Source: Alistipes sp.
GTDB lineage: Bacteria > Bacteroidota > Bacteroidia > Bacteroidales > Rikenellaceae
Assembly (NCBI GenBank): GCA_017465575.1
Contig: JAFTVX010000011.1
Location: 1-64,000 of the forward strand
Length of the DNA: 64,000 nt
Reading direction: 5' to 3'
In this document: in pieces, positions 25,007 through 34,233 of the stretch
Layout: each line of letters starts with the position of its first letter
Position numbering within the stretch: the first letter of the stretch is position 1
Translations under genes and position numbers: made by a program
Notes under the pieces: model-generated
The model's input: only the letters and a program-made list of their open reading frames with translations
The model's database searches: none
Told to the model about the DNA's origin: nothing

Positions 25007-26011
25007 ATGATTAAGAAAGTCATTGGCATAGGTAACGCGCTTACCGATATGCTTGTAAACCTCTCGTCGGACTCTGTTTTGGCCGACTACGAGCTAAAGA
25101 AGGGCTCGATGAGCCTTGTTGATAGCCAACTCCAAACCGACATCTCGAAATCTGTTGCAGGCTGCCCCTACTCGCTGTCGTTGGGTGGCTCTGCGGGCAA
25201 CACTATACGCGCTATGGCACGCCTCGGCACACATACTGGCTTTATCGGCAAGGTGGGCTACGATACTACGGGCGAGTTCTACGAACAGGCACTGCGTAAT
25301 ATCGGTGTCGAGCCATATATCTTGCACTCTAAGTCGAAGTCGGGCAAGTGTGTAGCGCTGGTATCTCCCGATGGCGAGCGCACATTCGTTACGCACCTTG
25401 GTGCTGCTATGGACCTTCAGGCCGACGACATCGACGGCACAATCTTCGACGACTACGACTGCCTATATATCGAGGGCTACCTTGTTCAGGACCACGACCT
25501 TATACGCACGGCCGTAAGGCTTGCCAAGGAGCACGGCTTGAAGGTAGCTATCGACCTTGCATCGTTCAATGTTGTCGAGGAGAACCGCGAGTTTTTGCAG
25601 GAGATAGTCGAGAAGTATGTCGACATTATCTTTGCCAACGAGGAGGAGGCTCACGCCTTTACTGGCAAGGAGAGCTCGGAGGAAGCGCTCGACATTATCG
25701 CCGAGAAGTGCGAGTTGGCTGTTGTTAAGATTGGCAAGCGAGGCACGCTTATCCGCCGTGGCGAGGAGCGTGTGCATGTCGGCATTATGGCTGCAGCCAA
25801 GCGTGTCGACACCACGGGTGCTGGCGACTTCTATGCCGCAGGCTTCCTTTCGGGACTTGCCGAGGGTCTCAACCTTCGCCAGTGCGGCACGCTGGGTGCT
25901 ATTACCGCGGGCAAGGTTATCGAGGTTGTAGGCACCACCTTTGGCGAGGATGTATGGCGCGAAATCTTCCGCCTCCGCGAAAGGGTTAGGGCAGATAAGT
26001 ATCTATTCTAA
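25007..26011 (+). CDS. PfkB/ribokinase-family kinase, adenosine-kinase-like
   Basis: A 334-residue cytoplasmic sugar or nucleoside kinase. Visible motifs are the N-terminal GIGNALTDML, the substrate-binding GGSAGNTIRAMARLG (PfkB signature 1), and the catalytic DTTGAGDFYAAGFLSGLAEG near the C terminus (signature 2, with the catalytic Asp in GAGD). The start is the ATG at 25007, since the longer GTG start falls in the promoter. The family phosphorylates adenosine, ribose or fructose; the adenosine-type layout is closest by eye, but the substrate is not certain. Confidence 0.88.
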   Translation: MIKKVIGIGNALTDMLVNLSSDSVLADYELKKGSMSLVDSQLQTDISKSVAGCPYSLSLGGSAGNTIRAMARLGTHTGFIGKVGYDTTGEFYEQALRNIGVEPYILHSKSKSGKCVALVSPDGERTFVTHLGAAMDLQADDIDGTIFDDYDCLYIEGYLVQDHDLIRTAVRLAKEHGLKVAIDLASFNVVEENREFLQEIVEKYVDIIFANEEEAHAFTGKESSEEALDIIAEKCELAVVKIGKRGTLIRRGEERVHVGIMAAAKRVDTTGAGDFYAAGFLSGLAEGLNLRQCGTLGAITAGKVIEVVGTTFGEDVWREIFRLRERVRADKYLF

Positions 26012-26035
26012 GGGAGGTTAGGCGCCAATAAAGAG

Positions 26036-26080
26036 AAAGCCCGAATGGAATATACTAAGCGTATTTCCCATTCGGGCTTT
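26036..26080. terminator. Bidirectional hairpin at convergent gene ends (shared apical stem, copy 3)
   Basis: AAAGCCCGAATGGAATATAC (26036-26055) pairs with GTATTTCCCATTCGGGCTTT (26061-26080) around TAAGC. The apical half matches the hairpin at 7550, while the base of the stem differs. Confidence 0.75.
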
Positions 26081-26119
26081 GAAGTGAGGCATCGAAGGAT
26101 GACCCCTTTTCACAAGAGA

Positions 26120-26563
26120 TTACTTATTGATAGTCAACTTAGCACCCTCACCATTAGTCTTTACCTGAAGGTTAGCGCCCTCAGATACGGTGATGTTAGC
26201 CTCCTCAACCTTCTTAGCACCAGCAACCTTAAGGGTATTCTTGCCTACCTTAGAGTTTGGATCAATGTTCTTGAGAGGCTCCTTGTTAACATTGAACTGG
26301 CTCTCCTTCTTTGCATCAGCAGAGATTGAAAGGTTAGAAGAGTTGGTCACCTTAACATTTGACTCAACAGCCTCAACAACCTTCTCAGCAACCTCAACCT
26401 TCTCAGCCTTCTCAGCCTTAACAACGGGAGCAGCGGGTGCCTCCTCTACGACAACCTCCTCAACTGCTACATCCTCAGCCTCCTCAGCCTTAGGCTGCTC
26501 GCCACCGCAAGCTACCAACGACATTGCAGCGAACAATACTGCAAACGAAAAAATCTTCTTCAT
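26120..26563 (-). CDS. Small low-complexity lipoprotein
   Basis: A 147-residue protein with signal and lipobox SLVAC (Cys19). A region rich in Glu, Ala, Val and Lys follows (about 22-68, repeated EEVVVEEAP / KAEKAEKVEVAEKV words). A short C-terminal domain has alternating hydrophobic residues (NITVSEGANLQVKTNGEGAKLTI). No family recognised. It is expressed from its own promoter lying in the 3' end of ygiQ. The Lys/Glu-rich stretch could be a flexible spacer in the periplasm. Confidence 0.75.
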   Translation of the reverse strand: MKKIFSFAVLFAAMSLVACGGEQPKAEEAEDVAVEEVVVEEAPAAPVVKAEKAEKVEVAEKVVEAVESNVKVTNSSNLSISADAKKESQFNVNKEPLKNIDPNSKVGKNTLKVAGAKKVEEANITVSEGANLQVKTNGEGAKLTINK

Positions 26564-26602
26564 AGTTAAAAAATATTAATTGGTTAAAAGTTTCTCGATA
26601 GA

Positions 26603-26634
26603 CAAATATACGACGATTATCGTTTATTTCCAAA
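26603..26634 (-). promoter_or_regulatory. Promoter of the small lipoprotein, inside the ygiQ 3' end
   Basis: Minus strand -7 TATATTTG (26603-26610) and -33 TTTG (26631-26634), spacer 20 bp. The -33 element lies within the last codons of the ygiQ gene. Confidence 0.8.
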
Positions 26635-28422
26635 TTTTCGTGCACCACTCTTAGTCGCTCCACCTATCTTTCTTGGTTTTACCGAGGGTTTGCCCCCTTT
26701 TCTGCGCTCCGCTTCGGGGAGTGTGCCACCAAAGAAATATGCCTTCTGTCGGCGCTTATCCTCCTGAGAACGAGCCACATAAACCTTCTCGCCAGTATAG
26801 GGGTTCTCGCCCATATAGAACATAACAGACGACAAAGTCATCGGCGTAGGCGTAAGGTCTTGCACCTGCTCAAGGTTGAAGTGTAGCTTGCCCAACACCT
26901 TGTCGGCCAAGGCACGCATATCGCTCTCCTCGCAACCGGGGTGCGACGATATAAAGTAGGGAATAAGTTGATACTTCAAACCCTCTCTACGGCACAGCGT
27001 ATTGAATCGGCTGTTTAGGCGTTCAAAGAGTTCGAACGAGGGCTTACGCATAAGCTTCAATACCCTATCTTCGGTATGCTCAGGCGCCACCTTCAAACGA
27101 CCCGAGGTGTGGTACTTAACAACAGTTTCGAAGTACGGCGAGTCGTCGAAGAGGTCGTAGCGTATGCCACTGCCGATAAATGCCTTTTTCACACCCTTCA
27201 TCTCGCGTATCTTGCGGTAGAGGTCAATAAGGGCCGAGTGGTCGTTGTTCATATTGGGGCAGAGCTTGGGGTGTAGGCACGATGGGCGCTTACACTTTTT
27301 GCACATATCCTCGTTACGACCACGCATACGATACATATTTGCCGAGGGCGCACCGATGTCCGAAATATAGCCCTTGAAGTCGGGCATCGCCACCACACGC
27401 TTCACCTCGTCGAGGATAGAGCGCTCGGAGCGAGAGTTGATAAACTTGCCCTGATGTGCCGAGATGGTGCAGAACGAGCAGCCACCAAAGCAACCACGGT
27501 GGATATTTATCGAGTGCTTAATCATCTCCCACGCAGGGATGTCGCCCTTGCCATTGTAGCGGGGGTGGGGCGCTCGCTCATACGGTAGGTCGAACGAGTG
27601 GTCGAGCTCCTCGGTTGTGAGTGTCTCGTGGGGCGGTGTGATAACGACATACTTATCATCAACCTGCTCAACGAGCGTTGTGTTGCACTCCATCATATTG
27701 CTAAGTTGCTCGATATGGCAGAAGTTCTCGCCAAACTTATGCTTATCAGCCTCGCACTCCTCGAAGGAGTTAAGCACGATGGTCTTACCATTATACAAGC
27801 GCTCTACATACTCCTTATCGGCCACAAATCCCACCTGTCGCAGACCACGCAACAGTTTCATATTAAAGCCATTACGCAGACTCTTTGCCACCTCGCGGAT
27901 AGGCTTGTCGCCCATACCATAGACCAACAAGTCGGCACCCGATGTTGCCAACACCGAGCGCTGAAGTCTATTCGACCAATAGTCGTAGTGGGTCAAACGG
28001 CGCAACGATGCCTCGATGCCACCCACGACAACGGGGGTGTGGGGATATAGGCGTTTGAGAATCTTGGTATAGGTATCAATCGCGCGGTCGGGGCGGAAGC
28101 CAGCCTTGCCACCAGGGGTGTAGGCATCGTTGGAACGAAGGCGCAGGTTAGCAGTATAGTGGTTTACCATCGAGTCCATAGCGCCCGCCGAGACAGCGAA
28201 GAAGAGGCGTGGTTTGCCCAACTTCGTAAAGTCACGCAGGTCGTCACGCCAGTTGGGCTGAGGCACGATAGCCACACGGTAGCCCTCTGCCTCCAATATA
28301 CGGCCGATAACAGCAGGACCAAATGCCGGGTGGTCGATATAGGCATCGCCCGAGAAGATGATAACATCCAACTCGTCCCAGCCACGGGCACGCACCTCCT
28401 TAAGTGTTGTTGGCAAAAACAT
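26617..28422 (-). CDS. ygiQ: YgiQ family radical SAM protein
   Basis: A 601-residue protein. The N-terminal part has cobalamin-binding-like features (DVIIFSGDAYIDHPAFG). The radical SAM cluster motif GCFGGCSFC lies near residue 315-323. The central region holds extra cysteines (MCKKCKRPSCLHPKLCP) typical of YgiQ. The Lys/Arg-rich C-terminal tail (RKGGKPSVKPRKIGG...) suggests nucleic-acid or ribosome contact. The biochemical reaction of the family is unknown. It precedes the small lipoprotein gene, whose promoter it carries. Confidence 0.93.
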   Translation of the reverse strand: MFLPTTLKEVRARGWDELDVIIFSGDAYIDHPAFGPAVIGRILEAEGYRVAIVPQPNWRDDLRDFTKLGKPRLFFAVSAGAMDSMVNHYTANLRLRSNDAYTPGGKAGFRPDRAIDTYTKILKRLYPHTPVVVGGIEASLRRLTHYDYWSNRLQRSVLATSGADLLVYGMGDKPIREVAKSLRNGFNMKLLRGLRQVGFVADKEYVERLYNGKTIVLNSFEECEADKHKFGENFCHIEQLSNMMECNTTLVEQVDDKYVVITPPHETLTTEELDHSFDLPYERAPHPRYNGKGDIPAWEMIKHSINIHRGCFGGCSFCTISAHQGKFINSRSERSILDEVKRVVAMPDFKGYISDIGAPSANMYRMRGRNEDMCKKCKRPSCLHPKLCPNMNNDHSALIDLYRKIREMKGVKKAFIGSGIRYDLFDDSPYFETVVKYHTSGRLKVAPEHTEDRVLKLMRKPSFELFERLNSRFNTLCRREGLKYQLIPYFISSHPGCEESDMRALADKVLGKLHFNLEQVQDLTPTPMTLSSVMFYMGENPYTGEKVYVARSQEDKRRQKAYFFGGTLPEAERRKGGKPSVKPRKIGGATKSGARKFGNKR

Positions 28423-28445
28423 AGGATAAAGGGGTAAGGGATATT

Positions 28446-29546
28446 CTATATTTCGTCTATATTAAGTCCAACCGAGTCGGTATAGGTCTCCCACTTCTGC
28501 AACACCGCCTTCAAATCCTCGGGCAATTCGGACTCAAACTGCACATACTTGCCTGTTGTAGGATGCTCGAAGCCGAGGGCGCGGGCGTGCAACGACTGGC
28601 GAGGGATAAGCTTGAAGCAGTTCTCGATAAACTGCTTATACTTCATAAAAGTCGTACCCTTAAGGATGCGGTCGCCACCATAGCGCTCGTCATTAAACAA
28701 GGGGTGGCCCTGCCACGACATATGCACACGAATCTGGTGCGTACGGCCAGTCTCCAATCGGCACTCCACAAGCGTAACATAGCCATAACGGCGCAACACC
28801 TTGTAGTGGGTTACGGCATGCTTACCATCGGAGCCATCGGCAAAGACATACATCTGCAATCTATCCTTGGGGCTACGGCCGATATTTCCCGTAATCGTGC
28901 CCTCATCCTCAGCGATATTGCCCCAGACGAGTGCCACATAGCGACGATAGATGGTATGGTCAAAAAATTGCTTGGCAAGCGAGGCGTGTGCCTTCTCGTT
29001 CTTGGCTACAACCAACAGACCCGAGGTATCCTTGTCGATACGATGCACCAAGCCTGCACGGGCATTGCCCTCGGAGAACATCGGCAGATTTTGAAGGTGG
29101 TACGACAGCGCATGCACAAGCGTACCGCTATGGTTGCCCACGCCAGGGTGAACGACCATACCTGCCTCCTTGTTTACCACGATAATATCATCATCTTCGT
29201 AGACGATGTTAAGCGGAATATTCTCGGGCACAATCTCCTCCTTACGGCGGGGATAGGGCAAGACGATAGATATCTGATCGAGAGGTTTTACCTTGTAGCT
29301 CGACTTCTGTGGCTTGCCGTTAACGAGGACATTTTTGCCGTCGGCAGCCGCCTGAATACGGTTGCGCGAGGTGTGCTCAAGGCGTATTGTTAGGTACTTA
29401 TCGAGGCGCATCATCGACTGCCCCTTGTCGACCGTAACGGAGAAGTGCTCATACATCTCATCGCCCTCTTCCGAGCTATCCTGCTCCAAGAGGTCGATAT
29501 CGTCGGTTAGGCGCTCGTCGAGCGTTGCGCTAATATTCTCTGTCAT
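28446..29546 (-). CDS. rluD: 23S rRNA pseudouridine synthase RluD family
   Basis: 366 residues. An N-terminal S4 RNA-binding domain (about 38-95, RLDKYLTIRLEHTSRNRIQ) follows an acidic leader. The RluA/RluD catalytic domain has GLVHRIDKDTSGLLVVAKN with the catalytic Asp, and RTHQIRVHMSWQGHPL. It would form pseudouridines in helix 69 of 23S rRNA. In Bacteroidetes this gene normally follows a PASTA-domain gene; here the neighbour 21 bp upstream is the MqnE-PASTA fusion, so the usual pair is kept. Confidence 0.94.
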   Translation of the reverse strand: MTENISATLDERLTDDIDLLEQDSSEEGDEMYEHFSVTVDKGQSMMRLDKYLTIRLEHTSRNRIQAAADGKNVLVNGKPQKSSYKVKPLDQISIVLPYPRRKEEIVPENIPLNIVYEDDDIIVVNKEAGMVVHPGVGNHSGTLVHALSYHLQNLPMFSEGNARAGLVHRIDKDTSGLLVVAKNEKAHASLAKQFFDHTIYRRYVALVWGNIAEDEGTITGNIGRSPKDRLQMYVFADGSDGKHAVTHYKVLRRYGYVTLVECRLETGRTHQIRVHMSWQGHPLFNDERYGGDRILKGTTFMKYKQFIENCFKLIPRQSLHARALGFEHPTTGKYVQFESELPEDLKAVLQKWETYTDSVGLNIDEI

Positions 29547-29567
29547 AAACTTTTAAGTAGGGTTATT

Positions 29568-31778
29568 TTACTCCTCGCTCTTTGCAGCCTCCTCCTCGGC
29601 GGCAAGTTCAGCCTCACGCTGTGCCTCCTCCTCACGGCGCTTCTTCTCGTAAGCGCGAGCATCACGGTCCGAAATCTTCGTCAGCGAGTCGACAAGATGC
29701 TTGTCGCACGACATATAGAGCGTAATCTCCGAGCCTCGCTGTGCTCCAGCGCTCTGGTGCAACGACTGCTTATAGACCTTTGCCTCACGGCGCTGCTTAA
29801 AGTCAGTAACCGTAGCATCGTAGACCACCTCTTTGATATTTAGGCCACGATCCCACACCGTGCTCTTGGCCTGCGATAGGCGCATACCGACCAAGCGAGG
29901 AACAACGGTATACTGCTCGTCGCGGCGATAGGTAACGCTCAGCGTAACACCCGTAGCGAAGGGCACCTTTGTCGCTGTCGAGGGCGATATCTCGCGACCC
30001 TCAATCGACTGACGCACAACATAGTCCGTAGATGTTAGGTTGGGCTCGTAGTTGAGCTTCTCGATAGTCAATCCCGCACGCTCCAGCTGGTTGAGTGCCT
30101 GGCGCAAGGTCTGCTTCGCAACATACGGAACATCTACCATACGGCGGTTGTAGGCGTTAATCGTAACATAGATTTTACGACCAGGCTTCACCGTTACGGT
30201 ACGCTTTGTCGAGAGTTTAGGCAACTGGTCGACAACCACACCACCCGCAACATCGGAGTCGAAGACCGAGTCACGCACAACAATCTCGAGGCCCTCACGC
30301 TTGGCGTGGGCTCGCACATCATCTACCGACATACCGAGGTAGTTGGGCACAGCGATGGTGTTGCCGTGGCGTGTGCCGATTTTAAGACCTATATAGAGCG
30401 CAATAATTAGCGCAATGCCCACAAGGCCGATAAGGATTATGTGGCTTATGATATGGTGGCGTTCGTAGAACGACTTAACACCCTCTTTTGCTTTTGCTTT
30501 GGTCTTCGCCATACTCTTTTTCTCTTTCTCTTTTGTTTCTTTCGTTGGTTGCTCAACCTTAACTTCGGGTTTCTGTTCAACCTTGGGTTCGGGTTTTGGC
30601 TCAAACTTAACTTCGGGCTTAGGTTCGGGTTTTGGCTCGGGCGCTACAACAACCACGGGCTGTGGCTCTGTCTTGGGTTTGGGCGCCGCCACCACTCGCT
30701 TCTCGCGCACCACAGCGTTATAGTGCGTATCACGCTCGATGGGCACAAAACCTGCACCACGCACCAAATCCTCCAACTCCGCAACACTCATCGAGGGTTT
30801 CTCATCTGCACCCGCCATCGAGTAAATCTTTGTCGAGTCGTCAATCGTTCCGTCGATATCATCTGCTCCAAACGCCAATGCCATCTCGGTTGTGGGCTTG
30901 CCGTTGGCCACCCAGTATGCCTTGATATGCGGAATGTTGTCGAGGAAGATACGGCTCATAGCAATCATTCGCATATCCTCCTCCACCGAGCACTCGCCAA
31001 TCTCGGACATACGATTGTTGCGGCTACGATACTTCAACGGAATAAAGGCATCGAAGCCCGGCGCTTCATCTTGCAAGCGGCGCAGACGATCGAGGTGGTC
31101 GACACGCTGTTCGATGGTCTCAATATGGCCGTAAAGCATTGTGCAGTTGGTAGGTATATCCATATTGTGGGCTGCACGATGCACCGCCAGCCACTCCTCC
31201 GACGAGCACTTATCGGGGCATATCTTCGCGCGCAACGCCTCGTCGAAAATCTCGGCACCACCGCCAGGTATTGCCTCCATGCCCGCCTCCTTCAATCGGC
31301 GCAGACCCTCAACGATAGAGATGCCTGCACGGCGTATCATATATAGAATTTCGACCGCCGTATATGCCTTAATCGCAACATCGGGTAACGCACCCTTAAC
31401 ACGGCGAATCATAGCGCAGTAGGTCTCCAAGTCGTGCTTGGGGTGGACGCCGCCAACGATATGTACCTCTGTGATGTCGCTACCCTGCATCTCGCGGGCA
31501 CGAGCCTCGACATCGTCGAGCGACATAGTCCAAGCATCCGCATCGCCCTCACGACGACGAAACGAGCAGAACTCGCAATTGAAGAGGCAGATATTCGAGG
31601 GCTCGAGGTGGATATTGCGGTTGTAGTATACCTCGTCGCCACTCGCCTGACGCTTGCGCTCCACGGCCAACTCGCCGAGCAACCACAAAGGTGCTTCACG
31701 CCAGAGCCTTATGGCATCGGTGGTCGATAGGCGTTCGCCACGGCGCAACGAATCGGCTATTTGGTTGATACTCATCAT
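29568..31778 (-). CDS. mqnE: Fusion of aminofutalosine synthase MqnE with a membrane-anchored PASTA protein
   Basis: One uninterrupted 736-residue frame. Residues 1-360 are a complete radical SAM MqnE: HLEPSNICLFNCEFCSF with the CxxxCxxC cluster ligands C64, C68 and C71, EVHIVGGVHP and AIPGGGAEI. MqnE makes aminodeoxyfutalosine, a step of the futalosine menaquinone pathway; mqnA lies at 57.8 kb. Residues 362-422 are a Pro/Glu/Lys linker. Residues about 443-467 are one transmembrane helix. Then come three PASTA domains (about 475-540, 547-617, 623-690) and a charged tail. Met423 (30510-30512) begins a plausible stand-alone PASTA protein, so two products may be made. The start overlaps the preceding lptG stop as TAATG. 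Confidence 0.88.
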   Translation of the reverse strand: MMSINQIADSLRRGERLSTTDAIRLWREAPLWLLGELAVERKRQASGDEVYYNRNIHLEPSNICLFNCEFCSFRRREGDADAWTMSLDDVEARAREMQGSDITEVHIVGGVHPKHDLETYCAMIRRVKGALPDVAIKAYTAVEILYMIRRAGISIVEGLRRLKEAGMEAIPGGGAEIFDEALRAKICPDKCSSEEWLAVHRAAHNMDIPTNCTMLYGHIETIEQRVDHLDRLRRLQDEAPGFDAFIPLKYRSRNNRMSEIGECSVEEDMRMIAMSRIFLDNIPHIKAYWVANGKPTTEMALAFGADDIDGTIDDSTKIYSMAGADEKPSMSVAELEDLVRGAGFVPIERDTHYNAVVREKRVVAAPKPKTEPQPVVVVAPEPKPEPKPEVKFEPKPEPKVEQKPEVKVEQPTKETKEKEKKSMAKTKAKAKEGVKSFYERHHIISHIILIGLVGIALIIALYIGLKIGTRHGNTIAVPNYLGMSVDDVRAHAKREGLEIVVRDSVFDSDVAGGVVVDQLPKLSTKRTVTVKPGRKIYVTINAYNRRMVDVPYVAKQTLRQALNQLERAGLTIEKLNYEPNLTSTDYVVRQSIEGREISPSTATKVPFATGVTLSVTYRRDEQYTVVPRLVGMRLSQAKSTVWDRGLNIKEVVYDATVTDFKQRREAKVYKQSLHQSAGAQRGSEITLYMSCDKHLVDSLTKISDRDARAYEKKRREEEAQREAELAAEEEAAKSEE

Positions 31779-32887
31779 TATTTCGGTGCTTTAACATAGA
31801 CAAAAATGGCAATGATTGTAAAGATAATATTGGGAAGCCAAACACCCAACCACGGCTCCATTGAGCCACTAATTGCAATCTGCTCGAAGACACGGCCAAG
31901 CATGATATAGCTGAAACACAGGGCGATACCCAAACCGATGTGCATACCCAGACCACCACGCACCTTGCGCGACGAGAGGGCAACGCCAATCAGCGTAAGG
32001 ATAAAGGTCGAGAAGGGGTAAGAGTAGCGTGCATGGCGCTCCACCTCGATAAGGTAGACATTGTCCGAGCCCTTACGGCGCTGATGGCCAAGGAAGTCGT
32101 TAAGCTCCTCGATGGTCATCGTCTTTACCAACGACTTAACCTCCGACAATTCGCGGGCATCGAGGTTGATAAGCGTATCGAGGTTACGATACTGCTTGTA
32201 GCCCAGCGAGCCATCCTCGGTACGCGAATAGATAACATAGCGGGGTGCTGTCCAGCGACCTGTCTCCTCGTCGAACGAGGCACTTGCAGCGTTCAGGGTC
32301 TCGACCATCTCCGAGCCCTCGTAGCGCTCCAAGGCAAAGAAGGGCACACGCTCGGTATTTGCCGAGTAGCCACGCACATAGGCAAATGTTCCTGGCTCAA
32401 TCTGGCGATATACATGGTCCTCGTACATCACCCTTCGGTTCGACTTAATGTATTGACTCTCAAACGCAATGCTCACCTCTTGTGCCTCGGGAATAACCCA
32501 AAGACTTAAGATAAGACTACCTACGGCGATAATAAACGAGCCCATAAAGTAGGGCCACATCAATCGCCTGAAACTTACGCCACCCGACAGAATCGCCACA
32601 ATCTCGGTCTGCATCGCCATCTTCGAGGTAAAGAAGATTACGGCAATAAAGGTAAAGAGCGAGGAGAACTGGTTGATAAAGTAGGGGATAAAGTTCAGAT
32701 AGTAGTCGAAGGCAATGGCACGCCACGGCGCTTTGAGCTCCGTGAAGTCATCGACCTTCTCGACATAGTCAAACACCACGACGATGATGATAATCATCAG
32801 CAAACCAAAGATATAGGTCAGAAGGAACTTGCTAAGGATATATCTGTCGATAGTTCTAAAGCCAGGTATGGATAGTCTTGTTTTCAA
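31778..32887 (-). CDS. LptF/LptG family permease for lipopolysaccharide export
   Basis: A 369-residue inner-membrane protein of the YjgP/YjgQ family. Three N-terminal helices start with RYILSKFLLTYIFGLLMIIIIVVVFDYVEK, followed by a periplasmic beta-jellyroll-like part and three C-terminal helices (LTLIGVALSS, IGLGIALCFSYIMLG, IIFTIIAIFVYV). With LptB, F/G and C it extracts LPS from the inner membrane. Only one of the F/G pair is here, and which one cannot be decided. Its stop overlaps the mqnE start by one base, so translation is probably coupled. Confidence 0.9.
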   Translation of the reverse strand: MKTRLSIPGFRTIDRYILSKFLLTYIFGLLMIIIIVVVFDYVEKVDDFTELKAPWRAIAFDYYLNFIPYFINQFSSLFTFIAVIFFTSKMAMQTEIVAILSGGVSFRRLMWPYFMGSFIIAVGSLILSLWVIPEAQEVSIAFESQYIKSNRRVMYEDHVYRQIEPGTFAYVRGYSANTERVPFFALERYEGSEMVETLNAASASFDEETGRWTAPRYVIYSRTEDGSLGYKQYRNLDTLINLDARELSEVKSLVKTMTIEELNDFLGHQRRKGSDNVYLIEVERHARYSYPFSTFILTLIGVALSSRKVRGGLGMHIGLGIALCFSYIMLGRVFEQIAISGSMEPWLGVWLPNIIFTIIAIFVYVKAPK

Positions 32888-32905
32888 TTTTTTCTACTTT
32901 TTGTC

Positions 32906-34036
32906 TTACAATCTACGACCAAGTTTCTCGACCATCATCTCCTTCCACGGCTTAAAGTCGCCAGCGATGATATGTTTGCGTGCCTCGCCCACCAACCATA
33001 GGTAGAAGGCGGTGTTGTGCAACGATGCAATCTGTGCCGCAAGCATCTCCTTGCAGACGGTCAGGTGGTGGAGATAGGCCTTGGTATATTGGTGGTCGAC
33101 AAACGCCACGCCATTGGGGTCGATAGGCGAAAAGTCGGTCTCCCACTTCTTGTTGCGGATATTGATAACGCCCTCCGATGTAAAGAGTTGACCATTGCGA
33201 CCATTGCGCGTAGGCATCACGCAGTCGAACATATCGACACCTCGGTCGATGCCCTCGAGGATGTTAATCGGCGTGCCGACACCCATCAGGTAGCGGGGTC
33301 TATCCTCGGGCAACACGGCATTACATACCTCAATCATTGCGTACATAACCTCGGTAGGCTCACCTACGGCCAAGCCACCGATAGCATAGCCATCGGCATT
33401 GTACTGCAAGACATTGCGTGCAGCCCTCTCACGAAGGTCGGCATAGCCGCAACCCTGCACAATGGGGAAGAGGGCCTGATAGTGACCCCACTTGGGCTGT
33501 GTCTGGTGGTAGCGGTTGAAGCAGCGGTCGAGCCAGCGCTCGGTGAGTGCCAACGACTTTGCGGCATAGTCATACGGAGCATCGCCAGGAGGGCACTCGT
33601 CGAATGCCATCATAATATCGGCACCGATAGTACGCTCGGTATCGATAACGCTCTCGGGCGTAAAGATGTGGCGCGAGCCGTCGATATGCGACTGGAAGTG
33701 GCAACCATCCTCCTTGAGTTTACGGCAAGCAGCCAACGAAAATACCTGAAAGCCACCACTATCCGTAAGCATAGGCTTATCCCACGACGAGAAGCGATGC
33801 ACGCCTCCCGCCTTCTCCAGAATATCCATTCCGGGGCGGAGGTAGAGGTGATAGGTGTTTGCCAAGATAATCTGGGCGTGCGCCTCGTTTAGGACATCAC
33901 GATGAAAGATACCCTTCATCGCAGCCGCCGTACCGACTGGCATAAAGATAGGTGTCTCGATAGCGCCATGGTCGGTCTGGAGTAGACCTGCACGGGCCTT
34001 GCTACCCGTAGCGGTATGTTGTAAAGTAAATTCCAT
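32906..34036 (-). CDS. tgt: Queuine tRNA-ribosyltransferase, lacking zinc cysteines
   Basis: A 376-residue enzyme that exchanges guanine 34 for a queuine precursor in tRNAs with GUN anticodons. Catalytic landmarks are LTDSGGFQVFSL, DECPPGD, FPIVQGC and DCVMPTRNGRNGQLFT (the nucleophilic Asp). In E. coli the zinc site is CxCxxC plus a His. Here the aligned segment reads DPNGVAFVDHQYTKAYLHHL, with all three cysteines replaced, while the His of IASLHN remains. This looks like a zinc-independent variant. First gene of the minus-strand operon with lptF/G and the mqnE fusion. Confidence 0.95.
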   Translation of the reverse strand: MEFTLQHTATGSKARAGLLQTDHGAIETPIFMPVGTAAAMKGIFHRDVLNEAHAQIILANTYHLYLRPGMDILEKAGGVHRFSSWDKPMLTDSGGFQVFSLAACRKLKEDGCHFQSHIDGSRHIFTPESVIDTERTIGADIMMAFDECPPGDAPYDYAAKSLALTERWLDRCFNRYHQTQPKWGHYQALFPIVQGCGYADLRERAARNVLQYNADGYAIGGLAVGEPTEVMYAMIEVCNAVLPEDRPRYLMGVGTPINILEGIDRGVDMFDCVMPTRNGRNGQLFTSEGVINIRNKKWETDFSPIDPNGVAFVDHQYTKAYLHHLTVCKEMLAAQIASLHNTAFYLWLVGEARKHIIAGDFKPWKEMMVEKLGRRL

Positions 34037-34054
34037 AATGTATATATAACGGCG

Positions 34055-34085
34055 TAAAGATAACTATTTTTTTGCTATTAACAAT
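34055..34085 (-). promoter_or_regulatory. Probable promoter of the tgt-lptF/G-mqnE operon
   Basis: Minus strand -7-like TATCTTTA (34055-34062) and ATTG (34082-34085), spacer 19 bp. Confidence 0.5.
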
Positions 34086-34177
34086 CGCCATACCCCATTT
34101 TTTCTGCACCCTATCTTGCTTTGCAAGAGATTTGTAAAATAATTCGTCGCCCACTAAAAATAATTGGCAATATATCA

Positions 34178-34207
34178 TTGACTATTGCGAATTGTTTTGT
34201 ATCTTTG
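34178..34207 (+). promoter_or_regulatory. Promoter of the glycosyltransferase operon
   Basis: ATTG-type -33 (TTG 34178-34180), 19 bp, TATCTTTG (34200-34207). The predicted mRNA begins after the TTG at 34192, so the start codon must be the ATG at 34234. Confidence 0.65.
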
Positions 34208-34233
34208 TGCGATTATATACTTACATAGAGCGT

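Noticed and set aside
30510..31778. MqnE-PASTA fusion as a frameshift artefact
   Set aside because: The linker is a clean Pro/Glu/Lys repeat in the same frame with chromosome-like codons, and topology is consistent, so an artefact is unlikely though not excluded.
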